Shown here: positions 16,366 to 25,617 of the stretch, piece by piece
Layout of the letters: every line of letters starts with the position of its first letter
How positions within the stretch are numbered: position 1 is the first letter of the stretch
Assembly: GCA_021740045.1 (NCBI GenBank)
Contig: JAIPAP010000008.1
Coordinates: 1 to 54,961, forward strand
Direction: 5' to 3'
Source of the DNA: Bacteroidales bacterium
GTDB lineage: Bacteria > Bacteroidota > Bacteroidia > Bacteroidales > JAIPAP01
DNA: 54,961 nucleotides
The notes under the pieces: model-generated
The model's database searches: none
What the model was told of the DNA's origin: nothing
Seen by the model: the letters and a program-made list of their open reading frames with translations, nothing else
Translations under genes and position numbers: made by a program

Positions 16366-16419
16366 TGTTTAGCATTTTATTGTATTGAGCAAATGAAGAA
16401 GAAGTCTTTTCTTAATCCC

Positions 16420-16427
16420 TATTTTTG
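16420..16427 (+). promoter_or_regulatory. TAnnTTTG -7 element (TATTTTTG) for the MFS gene
   Basis: Exact consensus match 10 nt before ATG 16438. It lies downstream of the alternative ATG 16393 and so favours the later start. Confidence 0.5.
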
Positions 16428-16437
16428 TCGTAAAAAA

Positions 16438-17634
16438 ATGAAGCGGAGTGCCGTAACCAATATTTACCTGTTGTACTTGCTCAAGTTCGCCAAATGGTTC
16501 ATGCTTTTTATGCCCATTATTGTGGTGTTTTTTCAGGACAACGGTTTGGAGATGCGGCACATCTTCATCTTAAAGGCCATTAATGCGGTTACTGTAGTGG
16601 TCCTTGAAATTCCATCCGGTTATATGGCCGATAACCTGGGCCGGCGAAAAACCTTGATACTTGGAGCCATCCTGAATTTTACCGGGTTTGTGGCGTATTC
16701 AATGGCTCATGGTTTCGTCATGTTTTTAATTGCCGAATTATTGATTGGTATCAGCATGAGCTTTATTTCCGGGGCCGACTCGGCCATGCTTTATGACAGC
16801 CTGAAAAGCATTAAACGCTCAACACATTACCCTCGCTTCGAAGGACGTATTACTGCCATCGGTAACTTTTCGGAGGCCGCAGCAGGAATTTTAGGTGGTT
16901 TCTTGGCGGGCATAAGTTTGCGCCTACCTTTTATAGCCCAAACCGGAATCGCATTAATCGGAATACCGGCGGCGTTGCTTTTATGGGAACCACGCTTATC
17001 GTCGCAAATATCCAAAACCTCCATGCGAGCCATCTTCAACACCATGCGCTATACATTAATGGAAAGCCGGATTCTGCGGGCCTATATCCTGTTCTCCGCC
17101 TTCGCCGGCATGACTACTCTTACCCTTGCCTGGTTCGTGCAACCTTATTTTAAATCAATGGACCTGCCATTGGAATGGTTCGGGATTTTATGGACGGCAT
17201 TAAACCTTTCGGTGGGGATAACAGCATTTATGGCCTATAAAGTGGAACGCCACATTTCCCCCGGCTTGATGCTTTTAGGCGTTGCTCTGCTCACAGGCGG
17301 CGGATTTATCTTGCTTGGCTTTTCATACGGGCTGTGGGGAATAGGAGTACTCTTTGGAATATACCTGGTAAGGGGAATTGCCACCCCTGTGCTTAAAGAT
17401 TATATCAACCGGCATACATCTTCCGATATCCGGGCCACTGTGCTTTCGGTAAGGAGTTTCATTATCCGCATTGGCTTTGCCATTATCAGTCCTTTACTGG
17501 GCTGGTACACCGATTTTTTCAGCCTTCATAATGCCCTTAAAATTGCGGGAGGAATATTCACCGTGGGGATGATAGTTGCACTGATAATGTATTGGAAAAT
17601 ATCTGCCAAGCCATCAGGGAGCATGAATCAGTAA
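16438..17634 (+). CDS. Major facilitator superfamily transporter
   Basis: 398 residues with about 12 hydrophobic segments. The loop between helices 2 and 3 carries the MFS motif A in a GYMADNLGRRKTLILG context. The first helix is NIYLLYLLKFAKWFMLFMPI. ATG 16438 is chosen over 16393 because a consensus -7 element lies between them and the extra 15 residues are very basic and unlike an MFS start. Substrate unknown; the family includes drug and sugar exporters. It is divergent from higBA. Confidence 0.85.
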   Translation: MKRSAVTNIYLLYLLKFAKWFMLFMPIIVVFFQDNGLEMRHIFILKAINAVTVVVLEIPSGYMADNLGRRKTLILGAILNFTGFVAYSMAHGFVMFLIAELLIGISMSFISGADSAMLYDSLKSIKRSTHYPRFEGRITAIGNFSEAAAGILGGFLAGISLRLPFIAQTGIALIGIPAALLLWEPRLSSQISKTSMRAIFNTMRYTLMESRILRAYILFSAFAGMTTLTLAWFVQPYFKSMDLPLEWFGILWTALNLSVGITAFMAYKVERHISPGLMLLGVALLTGGGFILLGFSYGLWGIGVLFGIYLVRGIATPVLKDYINRHTSSDIRATVLSVRSFIIRIGFAIISPLLGWYTDFFSLHNALKIAGGIFTVGMIVALIMYWKISAKPSGSMNQ

Positions 17635-17654
17635 CTTATCTGCGGAAAGAAAAT

Positions 17655-17682
17655 GCATGGAGCTTGGAGCGTGGAGCATGAA
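17655..17682. repeat. Short word repeat (GCATGGAGC / TTGGAGCG)
   Basis: GCATGGAGC, TTGGAGC, GTGGAGC and ATGAAG units lie in tandem in the convergent gap between the MFS and methyltransferase genes. Similar word-like repeats occur at 8612, 18571, 49306 and 54636. Confidence 0.4.
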
Positions 17683-17703
17683 GAACAGCGTGCACCTATA
17701 TTT

Positions 17704-18456
17704 TTACATCTTACGCAATATCACCATATTGTTCATCGTAAAACCGAAATCCTTGGTTTTGTTTCGTTCCAGGACATAGATCATCATTCCCCAAAGGCTT
17801 ATTAAAGGAAGCGCCAATAGGGTGATGATATAGAATAGCATACCGAATAATTTCCCGGAAACCGACTTCTTTTGTTTGATAATATCCGGGTAATTGCGGA
17901 TGTAGCGCATCAGGTTGCTATGGAGCATGGTCCAAAAACCGCCGAAACTTTCGAGGTACAACACTTCAAATCCTGTTTGCTTTGCCAGCCTTCGAAGGTT
18001 GGCATCCGTATGACGGTAGTAATCCTCCTCACTCCATTTGGGATACAGGAAATCAGTGCTTAGCATAAGAATGCCATCTTTTTTCAAAATGCGTCCGGCC
18101 TCTTTAAAAAATTGCGCTGGTTCGCTTATGACCGATAATACCTGGAAACACAGCACGGCATCAAAGCTCTCATCTCCAACAGGCAGGGAGGCGCCGTCAT
18201 TGACCCAGTAATCCGTTTTAGGCTCCAATTGCTCAATTTCTTCTTGTGAATAATGACGCTTTGTGTTGGTGGCAAGATATTGATCAATATATTTAAAATA
18301 CTTTTTATAAGGCCGGTCTCCGGCTCCCACATCCAACACACATCCTTTGGCCAAATGCTGATAACGATTTAACTTATGGCGCATGATACGGATGTTGACC
18401 ATATATTGGACCGCTTCCAGGTAATGAACCAGCAAATTGATAAGGATCTTTTTCAT
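17704..18456 (-). CDS. Class I SAM-dependent methyltransferase, membrane-associated
   Basis: 250 residues from ATG 18456; the TTG at 18480 sits inside the -7 promoter element and is rejected. CVLDVGAGDRPYKKYF is the SAM-binding motif I, and SFDAVLCFQVLSVI and EAGRILKKDGILMLST follow as in Methyltransf_11 proteins. A hydrophobic stretch near the C-terminus (LFGMLFYIITLLALPLISLW) suggests a membrane anchor. Its place between the glycan genes and the flippase suggests methylation of a glycan or lipid; the substrate is not shown. Confidence 0.82.
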   Translation of the reverse strand: MKKILINLLVHYLEAVQYMVNIRIMRHKLNRYQHLAKGCVLDVGAGDRPYKKYFKYIDQYLATNTKRHYSQEEIEQLEPKTDYWVNDGASLPVGDESFDAVLCFQVLSVISEPAQFFKEAGRILKKDGILMLSTDFLYPKWSEEDYYRHTDANLRRLAKQTGFEVLYLESFGGFWTMLHSNLMRYIRNYPDIIKQKKSVSGKLFGMLFYIITLLALPLISLWGMMIYVLERNKTKDFGFTMNNMVILRKM

Positions 18457-18477
18457 AGCACCGGCATTTAGCTCATG

Positions 18478-18485
18478 CAAACTTA
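18478..18485 (-). promoter_or_regulatory. TAnnTTTG -7 element (TAAGTTTG) for the methyltransferase
   Basis: Exact consensus match, 21 nt before ATG 18456. Confidence 0.5.
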
Positions 18486-18570
18486 GTGAATTCTACAGAT
18501 TCATTGTTCCTGCAACCGTATGCAATCATTATACAGTTGAGCTGCTCATTTTTCCAATCAACACTTCTCC

Positions 18571-18621
18571 ACATCCTCACATCAACACATCCTCACATCA
18601 CATCAACACATCAACACATTG
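18571..18621. repeat. Degenerate ACATCAAC / ACATCCTC tandem repeat
   Basis: Six or so 5-8 nt units (ACATCCTC, ACATCAAC, ACATC) are strung together in the divergent gap between methyltransferase and flippase genes, ending against the flippase -33 element. Confidence 0.6.
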
Positions 18622-18647
18622 AGGTCCTCGAATTTCTCCTATCTTTG
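18619..18647 (+). promoter_or_regulatory. Complete promoter (TTG-N18-TATCTTTG) for the flippase
   Basis: TTG 18619-18621, 18 nt, then exact -7 TATCTTTG 18640-18647; ATG is 35 nt further. Confidence 0.65.
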
Positions 18648-18682
18648 CTTTTTGTGAAAACCTTTATGTTCAATAACTTCAG

Positions 18683-19954
18683 ATGCTAAAAAAGATCCTT
18701 GGTACGGCAGGCGCCCGGGTGATCCACATGGGATTGAGTTTTGTGGTGGTCATCATAAACGCACAAATGCTCGGTGATATCGGGCTGGGGAAAGTGGAAC
18801 TGATCGTGCTGGCCATTACGCTTATCCAACTGGTGAGTAACATCATCGGGGGAGCACCAATGGCCTATTTTGCCCCACGCATGGAAACTTTTCACCTGAT
18901 GCTGCTGGCTTATTTATGGGGCATTTTGATCTCCGCTGCCGGAACAGCCACTCTTTTCTTACTTCAGCTAATTCCCGATGGATTCAGCCTCCATGTGTTG
19001 ATCCTGTCGCTCATTTTCTCGTGGTCACACGTAAACTTATCACTCCTGTTGGGCAAAGAGCAGGTGAAATTTTACAATATCATTCAGGTATTGCAAATCA
19101 CCACCTTGCTTGCCGTATTGAGCGTCACCATTTTTCTTATCGATTATGTAAAGGTGATGGCCTTTGTATATGCCCAATATGCGGCCTACTCACTGGCTTT
19201 TCTTACCGGTTTTGTAATTACCTTGCGCTATATCCGGTTTTCTACTTTGCCCAACCTAAGGAGTATGCTGCGAAAAATCCTCAGATACGGGTCAACGGTA
19301 CAGGTGGCAGCCATTTTTCAAATGCTCAACTATCGCCTGACCTATTACATTGTGGAGCGTTTTCTTGGAGAAGGAGCATTGGGAAGGTTTTCAGTAGGTG
19401 TTAAACTTTCGGAAGGTATGTGGTTGGTGGGTAAAAGTGTCTCGTTGGTTCAATATTCCCGTATTGTAAATGAAACCAACCCGGATTATGCCCGTCATAT
19501 TACCCTGCGTTTTATCAAATTCACCTTTCTGATCACCCTTTTAATGCTGGCCGTTATCTTATTATTGCCAGCGGAGTTTTTCCAATTTGTATTCGGAGAA
19601 GAATTCGGCGAGGTAAAGCAGGTTATGTATGCCCTGGCGCCAGGGGTGCTTGCTATTGCCTGCAACATGATCTTTAGTCACTATTTTTCAGGTATAGGCA
19701 AACCAAAATACAACGCCATCAGTTCCGGTATTGGTTTAATCGGGATCCTGGTTTCAGGATTCTTCATAATCCCTATATTCGGCCTTGCCGGAGCCGGAAT
19801 TACGGCTTCCATCGCTTACCTGATCAGTTTTGTTTACCTTTTGATATCTTTTGTAAAATATGCTCATGTGAAGTATAGTGAATTTCTTATCAGTAAAGCT
19901 GATTGGGAATTTGTTGTGAAAGAGGTAAAAGTAATTCTGAAACGGAGGAGATGA
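18683..19954 (+). CDS. Polysaccharide/oligosaccharide flippase (Wzx/MurJ-like MOP superfamily)
   Basis: 423 residues with about 12 membrane segments. The N-terminus KKILGTAGARVIHMGLSFVV is basic then hydrophobic, and a late GLAGAGITASIAYLISF motif is typical of the polysaccharide synthase family. It should flip lipid-linked glycans across the inner membrane. With the GT4, formyltransferase fusion and methyltransferase it makes a small glycoconjugate region. No polymerase or ligase is seen in the window. It carries its own complete promoter. Confidence 0.85.
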   Translation: MLKKILGTAGARVIHMGLSFVVVIINAQMLGDIGLGKVELIVLAITLIQLVSNIIGGAPMAYFAPRMETFHLMLLAYLWGILISAAGTATLFLLQLIPDGFSLHVLILSLIFSWSHVNLSLLLGKEQVKFYNIIQVLQITTLLAVLSVTIFLIDYVKVMAFVYAQYAAYSLAFLTGFVITLRYIRFSTLPNLRSMLRKILRYGSTVQVAAIFQMLNYRLTYYIVERFLGEGALGRFSVGVKLSEGMWLVGKSVSLVQYSRIVNETNPDYARHITLRFIKFTFLITLLMLAVILLLPAEFFQFVFGEEFGEVKQVMYALAPGVLAIACNMIFSHYFSGIGKPKYNAISSGIGLIGILVSGFFIIPIFGLAGAGITASIAYLISFVYLLISFVKYAHVKYSEFLISKADWEFVVKEVKVILKRRR

Positions 19955-20097
19955 GGCTGTTCTATACAGAACTGTTGGCTATACCTTAGCATTCAATAAA
20001 TAAGCCGCTTTTCCTTTTATCAAAAACTAAATCCACCACCAATATATTGAACTTTACTGACGGTGGTTTGCGACAATTGGGTAAAACCCCCTATCTT

Positions 20098-21108
20098 TTA
20101 TTTCATCCGTACAGGAAAATAAATATCGGTGATCCATTTGCCTGTATCCGGTTCGCTCATGGGATCGGTAATGTATTGCTCCCAGGGAGAGCCGGTCATT
20201 TCCATCTTATGGGTTTCAACATAGTTTTCCAGCGCATACCAGGCCCGGTCGGAAGTTTCATAGGAACCAATATGCCTGGTCATAATAACATCGCCGGCAT
20301 AGGTCATTCCGGAAGTAATGTTGCTATTACCTTCAATTCTCTTATTGAGAATAAAAGCCGGTTCATAAACAGCATATTGATCCATTTCAAAACTATGCCA
20401 GTATACTACCGGAGGCTCGGCAGGCTTGGCGCCCTTTTTGGCAGCATATTCGCCCAGTTTTCCATAAATACGTCCAATGGTCTCCTGTATCTTATCCATA
20501 GAAGTTGAATCTTTCATACTGATCATAGGCTTAGAACTTTCCAAAGTAGTCTTTTTGATCTCGATATCGCCAAAATCCTCTTTGGATCCCGCAACGTGTT
20601 GCTTTAGTTGATTGAGACCGGTTTCATAACTTTGCTCCACCATCGGAACAATAAAAAGCGTGGCTATCCATCTGCCAATGGGATAGGCTTGCGATCCATC
20701 AAGAGTCCAGGTTACTTTTGTTCCTTCATCAACCGGCTCGAATGACCAGGTGCTTGTGGCTGACCCCCTTGGGCCGAAAATCAATTCGGTTTTAATAAAC
20801 TTGGGTGGATCAAGCTCTAGAATGGTTTGCGATCCCCCTCCCATTTCGGGATGCTCCCATTGTTGCATACTACCTTCTTCCATAAACCCACCCTTATAGG
20901 TATACTCCATAAGGCTGTCATGCCAGGGTGACCAATCGGTCCAGTTTTTAAAGTTAACCACCTCCATATAAATTTTCGGTGCCGAGGCTTCTACGGTTAC
21001 CGAACGTTCGATGTGGTATTCTTTTGGCATGAATAATGCCCCAACGAGTACAATAACGACGAGTATCAAAATAATGATACCGATTACACGTAATGCTTTC
21101 ATAGACAT
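20098..21108 (-). CDS. SRPBCC domain protein with C-terminal GyrI-like domain
   Basis: 336 residues (or 334 from the ATG at 21102). One N-terminal membrane helix (RVIGIIILILVVIVLVGALF) is followed by an SRPBCC/START-like ligand-binding domain at about 30-180 (HIERSVTVEASAPKIYMEV, WSPWHD). The last 150 residues look like a GyrI/AraC effector-binding domain (YEPAFILNKRIEG, DVIMTRHIGSYETSDRAW). The combination is common in Bacteroidota; the ligand is unknown. The domain faces the periplasm or cytoplasm depending on helix orientation, which is not settled. Confidence 0.82.
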   Translation of the reverse strand: MSMKALRVIGIIILILVVIVLVGALFMPKEYHIERSVTVEASAPKIYMEVVNFKNWTDWSPWHDSLMEYTYKGGFMEEGSMQQWEHPEMGGGSQTILELDPPKFIKTELIFGPRGSATSTWSFEPVDEGTKVTWTLDGSQAYPIGRWIATLFIVPMVEQSYETGLNQLKQHVAGSKEDFGDIEIKKTTLESSKPMISMKDSTSMDKIQETIGRIYGKLGEYAAKKGAKPAEPPVVYWHSFEMDQYAVYEPAFILNKRIEGNSNITSGMTYAGDVIMTRHIGSYETSDRAWYALENYVETHKMEMTGSPWEQYITDPMSEPDTGKWITDIYFPVRMK

Positions 21109-21217
21109 ATTTTTTAAGTTGATGATTTATGAAAATAAAGATAGAATAATTCTTTCATGAACAAAAGTTCTAAATTGCTAATTAATTGTTAATATTTATT
21201 GAAACCATATTAATGTA

Positions 21218-22162
21218 ATGAACTTGTGGGAAAGTGAGCGTTTCAGGGGATATTTTTTTGTAACCATTGCTACACTGGCCAATGCCAGTGTGTTTATTTT
21301 CAGCAAAGCAGCTTTAAATGAGCTTCACCTGGCTCAATTCGGCTTTTATTGGTTTGGTATGGGTATTATCTGGAATGTGATTTATACAGCCAACACATGC
21401 AAATGGACATCTGTAAAACATTTTTTCAGGCATTCCTATGGCATATTGGCAGGCGTTGCGCTTTTGGAATTAGTGGGCGTCACCTCCTTTTTTGCAGCCA
21501 TCAAAACCATCGAAAATCCTTCGGTAACCTCTTTCTTGGGTAATATTGGGCCCATATTCGTAACCATCCTGGGGATATCCTTTTTGCGTGAACGTTTTAA
21601 TATATGGGAAGGGTTTGGGATGTTCTTAATATTAATAGGGGCCTTTGTGATCAGCTATAAGAAACAAACTGCACTGAGCGATATCTTTATTGACGGCACC
21701 CAATATGTTTTAATCGCTTCGTTGTTTTTTGCACTGGCTTCCATCCTGGTCAGGAAAACGGCTAAAAATGTGCCCCCGGCATTAATGTCGCTTAACCGGG
21801 TATTTTACATTTTTACGTTTGCCACTGTTATGTTGCTTACCCAAGGCTATTCCTTCAACGTCTCAAGCTTTGCCTTCTTAAATTTGGCTATAGGCTCCAT
21901 AATAGGTCCTTTCCTGACGGTTTTCACCACTTTTAGCGCATTTAAATACATGGAGGCCAGCCGTGTATCCATCATAAAAAGCACCAAAGGATTCGTGGTC
22001 CTGATCGGGGCCTATGTGTATTTTGGTAGTTTGCCAATGGAACATCAAATCATTGGCGGGGTGATCACGATAATTGGGATTATCTTGCTAAGTACCGGGA
22101 AACAAAAAATAGCGCAATATTCCATTAATAAGATCAAGCATTTCAGGGTCGAGCGTAGGTGA
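21218..22162 (+). CDS. EamA/DMT-family transporter
   Basis: 314 residues with ten hydrophobic segments in two five-helix repeats, the drug/metabolite transporter arrangement. FISFLRERFNIWEGFGM-like spacing is seen in FLRERFNIWEGFG at the end of the first repeat, and VLIGAYVYFGSLPMEHQIIGG marks the second. Substrate unknown; relatives export amino acids or other metabolites. A long AT-rich divergent gap separates it from the SRPBCC gene. Confidence 0.82.
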   Translation: MNLWESERFRGYFFVTIATLANASVFIFSKAALNELHLAQFGFYWFGMGIIWNVIYTANTCKWTSVKHFFRHSYGILAGVALLELVGVTSFFAAIKTIENPSVTSFLGNIGPIFVTILGISFLRERFNIWEGFGMFLILIGAFVISYKKQTALSDIFIDGTQYVLIASLFFALASILVRKTAKNVPPALMSLNRVFYIFTFATVMLLTQGYSFNVSSFAFLNLAIGSIIGPFLTVFTTFSAFKYMEASRVSIIKSTKGFVVLIGAYVYFGSLPMEHQIIGGVITIIGIILLSTGKQKIAQYSINKIKHFRVERR

Positions 22163-22174
22163 ATAAAATTCCCT

Positions 22175-22182
22175 TATTTTTG
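22175..22182 (+). promoter_or_regulatory. TAnnTTTG -7 element (TATTTTTG) for the CAP/SPOR gene
   Basis: Exact consensus match, 21 nt before ATG 22204. Confidence 0.5.
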
Positions 22183-22203
22183 CATTTCATATGACAGCAT
22201 GCT

Positions 22204-23058
22204 ATGAAAAGAGTTTTCAACAGTCTTCTCATATTAACTTTCCTTTTATCGGGCACAGCGCATGCCCAAAAGGAGGAGCCAGCTATTTATGATAACATTT
22301 GCATTGATGAACAAGAACAAATACTACTGAAAAGCATCAATGAATATCGTAAAGATAATGCCCTGAATACAATTCCATTATCGGCCTCGCTTTGTTATGT
22401 GGCCCAAACCCATGTACGGGATTTGTTTTTGTATAAGCCGCACCGGGGTAATTGCAGCCTCCATAGCTGGTCGGGTAAGGGACGATGGTCGCAATGCTGT
22501 TATAATAACAGCCGAGAAAATGGCAATTGCATGTTTGAAAAACCCTCTGAACTCACCGATTATGAATCGCAGGGCTACGAAGTGGTTTATTATCAAAACA
22601 ACCCGGTTGAAGTTAAAACAGTAATGGAGGTTTGGCAATCGGATTATCAATCGAAAAGTATTTTGCTCAACCTGGCCGGATGGGAAAATTATAATTGGAA
22701 TGCCATTGGAATAAGCATATTTGAAAATTATGTTTCGGTCTGGTTTGGCGAAACCAGGGAAAAAAACAAGCCCGTTAAACTTTGTAACACCAATCAGATA
22801 ATCAATCAAACACCTGACACTGTGCAGGCGAAAGATCAACCCCTGTTTTATTTAATTGTTTATAGCTATAAAAGAAGAGATGATGCCACCAAAAGGCTAG
22901 AGCAACTCAGGAAGCAGGGCTATTCCAACGCCAGGATGTTGGTTAAGGATAATAACTACCGTATCGCCATTGATAGTTATGCCACAATGGAAGAAGCCGA
23001 GGCGATGCGCAAAAAGCTGAAAAATAAATACCCCGACGCCTGGGTCCTTAAGAAATAA
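22204..23058 (+). CDS. Secreted CAP-domain protein with C-terminal SPOR domain
   Basis: 284 residues. A signal peptide ends at AHAQ (about residue 21). A CAP/SCP1-like domain spans about 35-195 (LLKSINEYRKDNALNTIPLS, CYVAQTHVRDL, HSWSGKGRWSQCC, NYNWNAIGISIFENYVSVWFG); His and Glu positions follow the family. Residues 215-284 form a SPOR domain (FYLIVYSYKRRDDATKRL, NYRIAIDSYATMEEAEAM), which binds peptidoglycan glycan strands lacking stem peptides. Several Cys residues suggest disulfides. Likely periplasmic and wall-associated; activity unknown. Confidence 0.82.
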   Translation: MKRVFNSLLILTFLLSGTAHAQKEEPAIYDNICIDEQEQILLKSINEYRKDNALNTIPLSASLCYVAQTHVRDLFLYKPHRGNCSLHSWSGKGRWSQCCYNNSRENGNCMFEKPSELTDYESQGYEVVYYQNNPVEVKTVMEVWQSDYQSKSILLNLAGWENYNWNAIGISIFENYVSVWFGETREKNKPVKLCNTNQIINQTPDTVQAKDQPLFYLIVYSYKRRDDATKRLEQLRKQGYSNARMLVKDNNYRIAIDSYATMEEAEAMRKKLKNKYPDAWVLKK

Positions 23059-23160
23059 GCCCGGCAGGCAATTCTTCGCCTTTGACTGCGTTTACCGCAA
23101 TTGTGAATAAGTTTTTGAAAACTCTTACGGCCTCACTAAAGTTATGGCCTTATTGTCCGT

Positions 23161-23168
23161 TAAATTTG
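23161..23168 (+). promoter_or_regulatory. TAnnTTTG -7 element (TAAATTTG) for parE
   Basis: Exact consensus match, 31 nt before ATG 23200. Unusually for this window, a GGGAG Shine-Dalgarno-like sequence also precedes the ATG. Confidence 0.5.
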
Positions 23169-23199
23169 CTGAAAGCTGGATATAAAATCGGGAGTACAC

Positions 23200-25089
23200 A
23201 TGGCAGAAAATTACAATGAAGATAGCATACGCTCGCTCGACTGGAAAGAACACATTCGCACCCGGCCCGGCATGTATATTGGAAAACTGGGCGACGGCGC
23301 TTCCCGCGACGATGGCATTTATGTCCTCATAAAGGAAGTGATCGATAACTCCATTGATGAATTTGTGATGGGATATGGGAAAACCATAGACGTTTCCATT
23401 GACGACCGCCAGGTTACCATCCGCGATTATGGCCGTGGTATGCCACTGGGCAAAGTCCTCGAGTGTGTATCGAAAATCAATACGGGTGCAAAATATGATT
23501 CTAAAGTGTTTAAAAAGGCCGTGGGCTTAAATGGTGTCGGTTCCAAAGCTGTTAATGCGCTGGCAAGTTATTTTAAGGCTCAAAGTGTTCGCGACGGTAA
23601 AACACGAATAATCGAATTTGAACGCGGTGTAGTAACCAGCGACAACAGCGTGGAGAATAATGACCTTACCCGGGGTAGCATTATTTCCTTTATTCCCGAC
23701 GCGGAAATATTCGGCGATTACCACTTTATCCCCGAATATATTGAAAAACAACTTTGGAATTACGTCTTCCTGAATAATGGATTGACCATACGTTTTAACG
23801 GCAAATCCTTCAAGGCAAAGAACGGTCTTAGAGACCTGCTTGAGAAGGTCATCAACGGCGGACAGGTGCTTTATCCCATCATTCATATTAAAGAAGATGA
23901 TTTCGAATGTGCATTCACGCACAGCCTGAAGCAATACGGTGAAGAATATCATTCCTTTGTTAACGGACAAAACACCACACAGGGCGGAACGCACCAAGCT
24001 GCCTTCCGGGAAGCCATCGTGAAAACAGTACGTGAATTTTATAAAAAAGATTTTGAACCAGGGGATGTAAGAGCATCTGTGGTGGCCGCCATCAGCATAA
24101 AAGTGCAGGAACCGGTATTTGAGTCGCAAACCAAAACCAAGCTAGGCTCACAGCATATGGAACCGGGTGGAACTACCATTCGCAATTATGTAAACGATAT
24201 CGTAAAGCGTAATCTCGACAACTACCTTCACATGAATCCCGAGGTGGCCGACTCGCTTTATAAAAAGATCCTTCAAAGCGAAAAGGAACGTAAGGAACTG
24301 GCCAACATTAAAAAGCTGGCAAGGGAAAGCACCAAGAAAGCCAGCCTGCATAACAAAAAGCTGCGCGACTGCCGCATACATTACAACAGTAATCATGAGC
24401 GCCGCCTGGAAAGCACCTTGTTCATTACCGAGGGGGATTCGGCCAGCGGTTCCATTACCAAATCGCGCGATGTGAACACGCAAGCGGTTTTCAGCCTTAA
24501 AGGCAAACCGCTCAATGCTTATGGCTTGAGCAAAAAAATTGTTTATCAGAACGAAGAATTCAACCTGATGCAGGCCGCCATCAACATTGAAGAAGGCATT
24601 GAAAACCTGCGCTACAACAATATTGTTATTGCCACTGATGCTGATGTGGATGGTATGCATATCCGTTTATTGCTTTTGACCTTTTTCCTGCAATTCTACC
24701 CTGACCTGGTGAAGGAAGGACATCTTTATATATTGCAAACACCCATTTTCAGGGTAAGAAATAAGAAAAAGACCAAATACTGCTATTCTCAAAAGGAAAA
24801 ACAAAAAGCTATCAATGAACTGAAAGGCAACCCGGAGATCACACGCTTTAAAGGATTAGGTGAGATATCGCCCGGTGAGTTCAAGCATTTTATCGGGCCT
24901 AATATGCGCCTGGAGCCCGTCATCCTGGAAAGTAATTCAAAGATACCGGAAATACTATCCTTTTATATGGGGCGCAACACCCCTGATCGCCAGACTTTTA
25001 TAATCGATAACCTCCGTGTGGAAGAAGATGTAGTTGAAAAACCTGAGATAGAGCTTCCCGAAGAAGAAAAGGTATCGGTGGTGGAATAG
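23200..25089 (+). CDS. parE: DNA topoisomerase IV subunit B (ParE)
   Basis: 629 residues, the usual ParE size in Bacteroidota. [27 protein letters not shown] and YGRGMPLG form the GHKL ATPase site, with [14 protein letters not shown] as the lid. QTKTKLGS holds the transducer lysine. The TOPRIM domain shows [10 protein letters not shown] and [12 protein letters not shown] with metal-binding Glu and Asp residues. With ParC it decatenates daughter chromosomes. ParE is favoured over GyrB because of its [18 protein letters not shown] start and length. No parC gene follows; the next 528 bp is a repeat-bearing gap. Confidence 0.93.
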   Translation: MAENYNEDSIRSLDWKEHIRTRPGMYIGKLGDGASRDDGIYVLIKEVIDNSIDEFVMGYGKTIDVSIDDRQVTIRDYGRGMPLGKVLECVSKINTGAKYDSKVFKKAVGLNGVGSKAVNALASYFKAQSVRDGKTRIIEFERGVVTSDNSVENNDLTRGSIISFIPDAEIFGDYHFIPEYIEKQLWNYVFLNNGLTIRFNGKSFKAKNGLRDLLEKVINGGQVLYPIIHIKEDDFECAFTHSLKQYGEEYHSFVNGQNTTQGGTHQAAFREAIVKTVREFYKKDFEPGDVRASVVAAISIKVQEPVFESQTKTKLGSQHMEPGGTTIRNYVNDIVKRNLDNYLHMNPEVADSLYKKILQSEKERKELANIKKLARESTKKASLHNKKLRDCRIHYNSNHERRLESTLFITEGDSASGSITKSRDVNTQAVFSLKGKPLNAYGLSKKIVYQNEEFNLMQAAINIEEGIENLRYNNIVIATDADVDGMHIRLLLLTFFLQFYPDLVKEGHLYILQTPIFRVRNKKKTKYCYSQKEKQKAINELKGNPEITRFKGLGEISPGEFKHFIGPNMRLEPVILESNSKIPEILSFYMGRNTPDRQTFIIDNLRVEEDVVEKPEIELPEEEKVSVVE

Positions 25090-25112
25090 CTATCTTGAAT
25101 AAACAAGGAAGT

Positions 25113-25195
25113 TTTACCCCTCCGGGGTAAAGGTGACAAGCCTCATTGCACCAGGCTACCGCCTGGTGTTAATGCCGTTTATCGCCTTCGGCGAT
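25113..25195 (-). repeat. Three-hairpin repeat element, copy 1 (minus orientation)
   Basis: Three perfect hairpins in plus order: TTTACCCC-tcc-GGGGTAAA (25113-25131), CACCAGGC-tacc-GCCTGGTG (25149-25168) and ATCGCC-ttc-GGCGAT (25181-25195). Read on the minus strand, the spacer between the last two is TAAACGGCATTAA, nearly identical to copy 2. Stems have diverged with compensating changes while the architecture is kept. Confidence 0.75.
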
Positions 25196-25397
25196 GGTAC
25201 ACACTGAAAAAGTGTAACTCTTATATCTGATGGCGCTTAATGGTATTAGCAATTAGTCAACCCCGAAAGTAAAAGCACAACCATATCAAGCATTATTAAA
25301 GTAAATCCCATCATCCAGCATTGATTTACATAATCCCCTGATTTGATAATCCTTCATTGTTTTAGGTGATGATGTAGTATGAAGACTGTATCCCGCA

Positions 25398-25481
25398 AAT
25401 CCCGTAGGGATTAAACAGCATTAACCACAGGCGGCAGCCTGTGGCAAAACATAGCCTTACCCTACAACTCCGAAGGAGTTG
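25398..25481 (+). repeat. Three-hairpin repeat element, copy 2 (plus orientation)
   Basis: Hairpins AATCCC-gta-GGGATT (25398-25412), CCACAGGC-ggca-GCCTGTGG (25425-25444) and CAACTCC-gaa-GGAGTTG (25465-25481), with spacer TAAACAGCATTAA. Hairpin order, loop sizes (3, 4, 3) and the GCCTT in the second spacer match copy 1 read in reverse. Confidence 0.75.
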
Positions 25482-25588
25482 AACCAGGCGGGCAGTATGT
25501 ATTATCATGATATCTATCCCATACCACCATCTGGTAATGTTGCTTTTTATTCCCCGATGGATGTTTTTCCTTATTGGTTTTATTTGAC

Positions 25589-25596
25589 TATTTTCG
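25589..25596 (+). promoter_or_regulatory. Variant -7 element (TATTTTCG) for kdsC
   Basis: One mismatch from TAnnTTTG. It is followed by GCGC, and the same TATTTTCGCGC string precedes the MATE gene at 46175-46165 on the minus strand. Confidence 0.4.
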
Positions 25597-25617
25597 CGCG
25601 TGAAAGTGTGAGGGATT

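Larger units (their letters stand above)
25090..25617. other. 528-bp intergenic region with inverted three-hairpin repeats
   Basis: No credible coding frame. It holds two copies of a three-hairpin element in opposite orientation (25113-25195 and 25398-25481). Between them is a 7-bp inverted repeat GTAAATC (25301-25307) / GATTTAC (25323-25329). The right end carries the kdsC promoter region. Confidence 0.75.

Noticed and set aside
20047-20508. 153-aa plus-strand frame
   Set aside because: Antisense shadow of the SRPBCC/GyrI gene; no family features and low-complexity residues.
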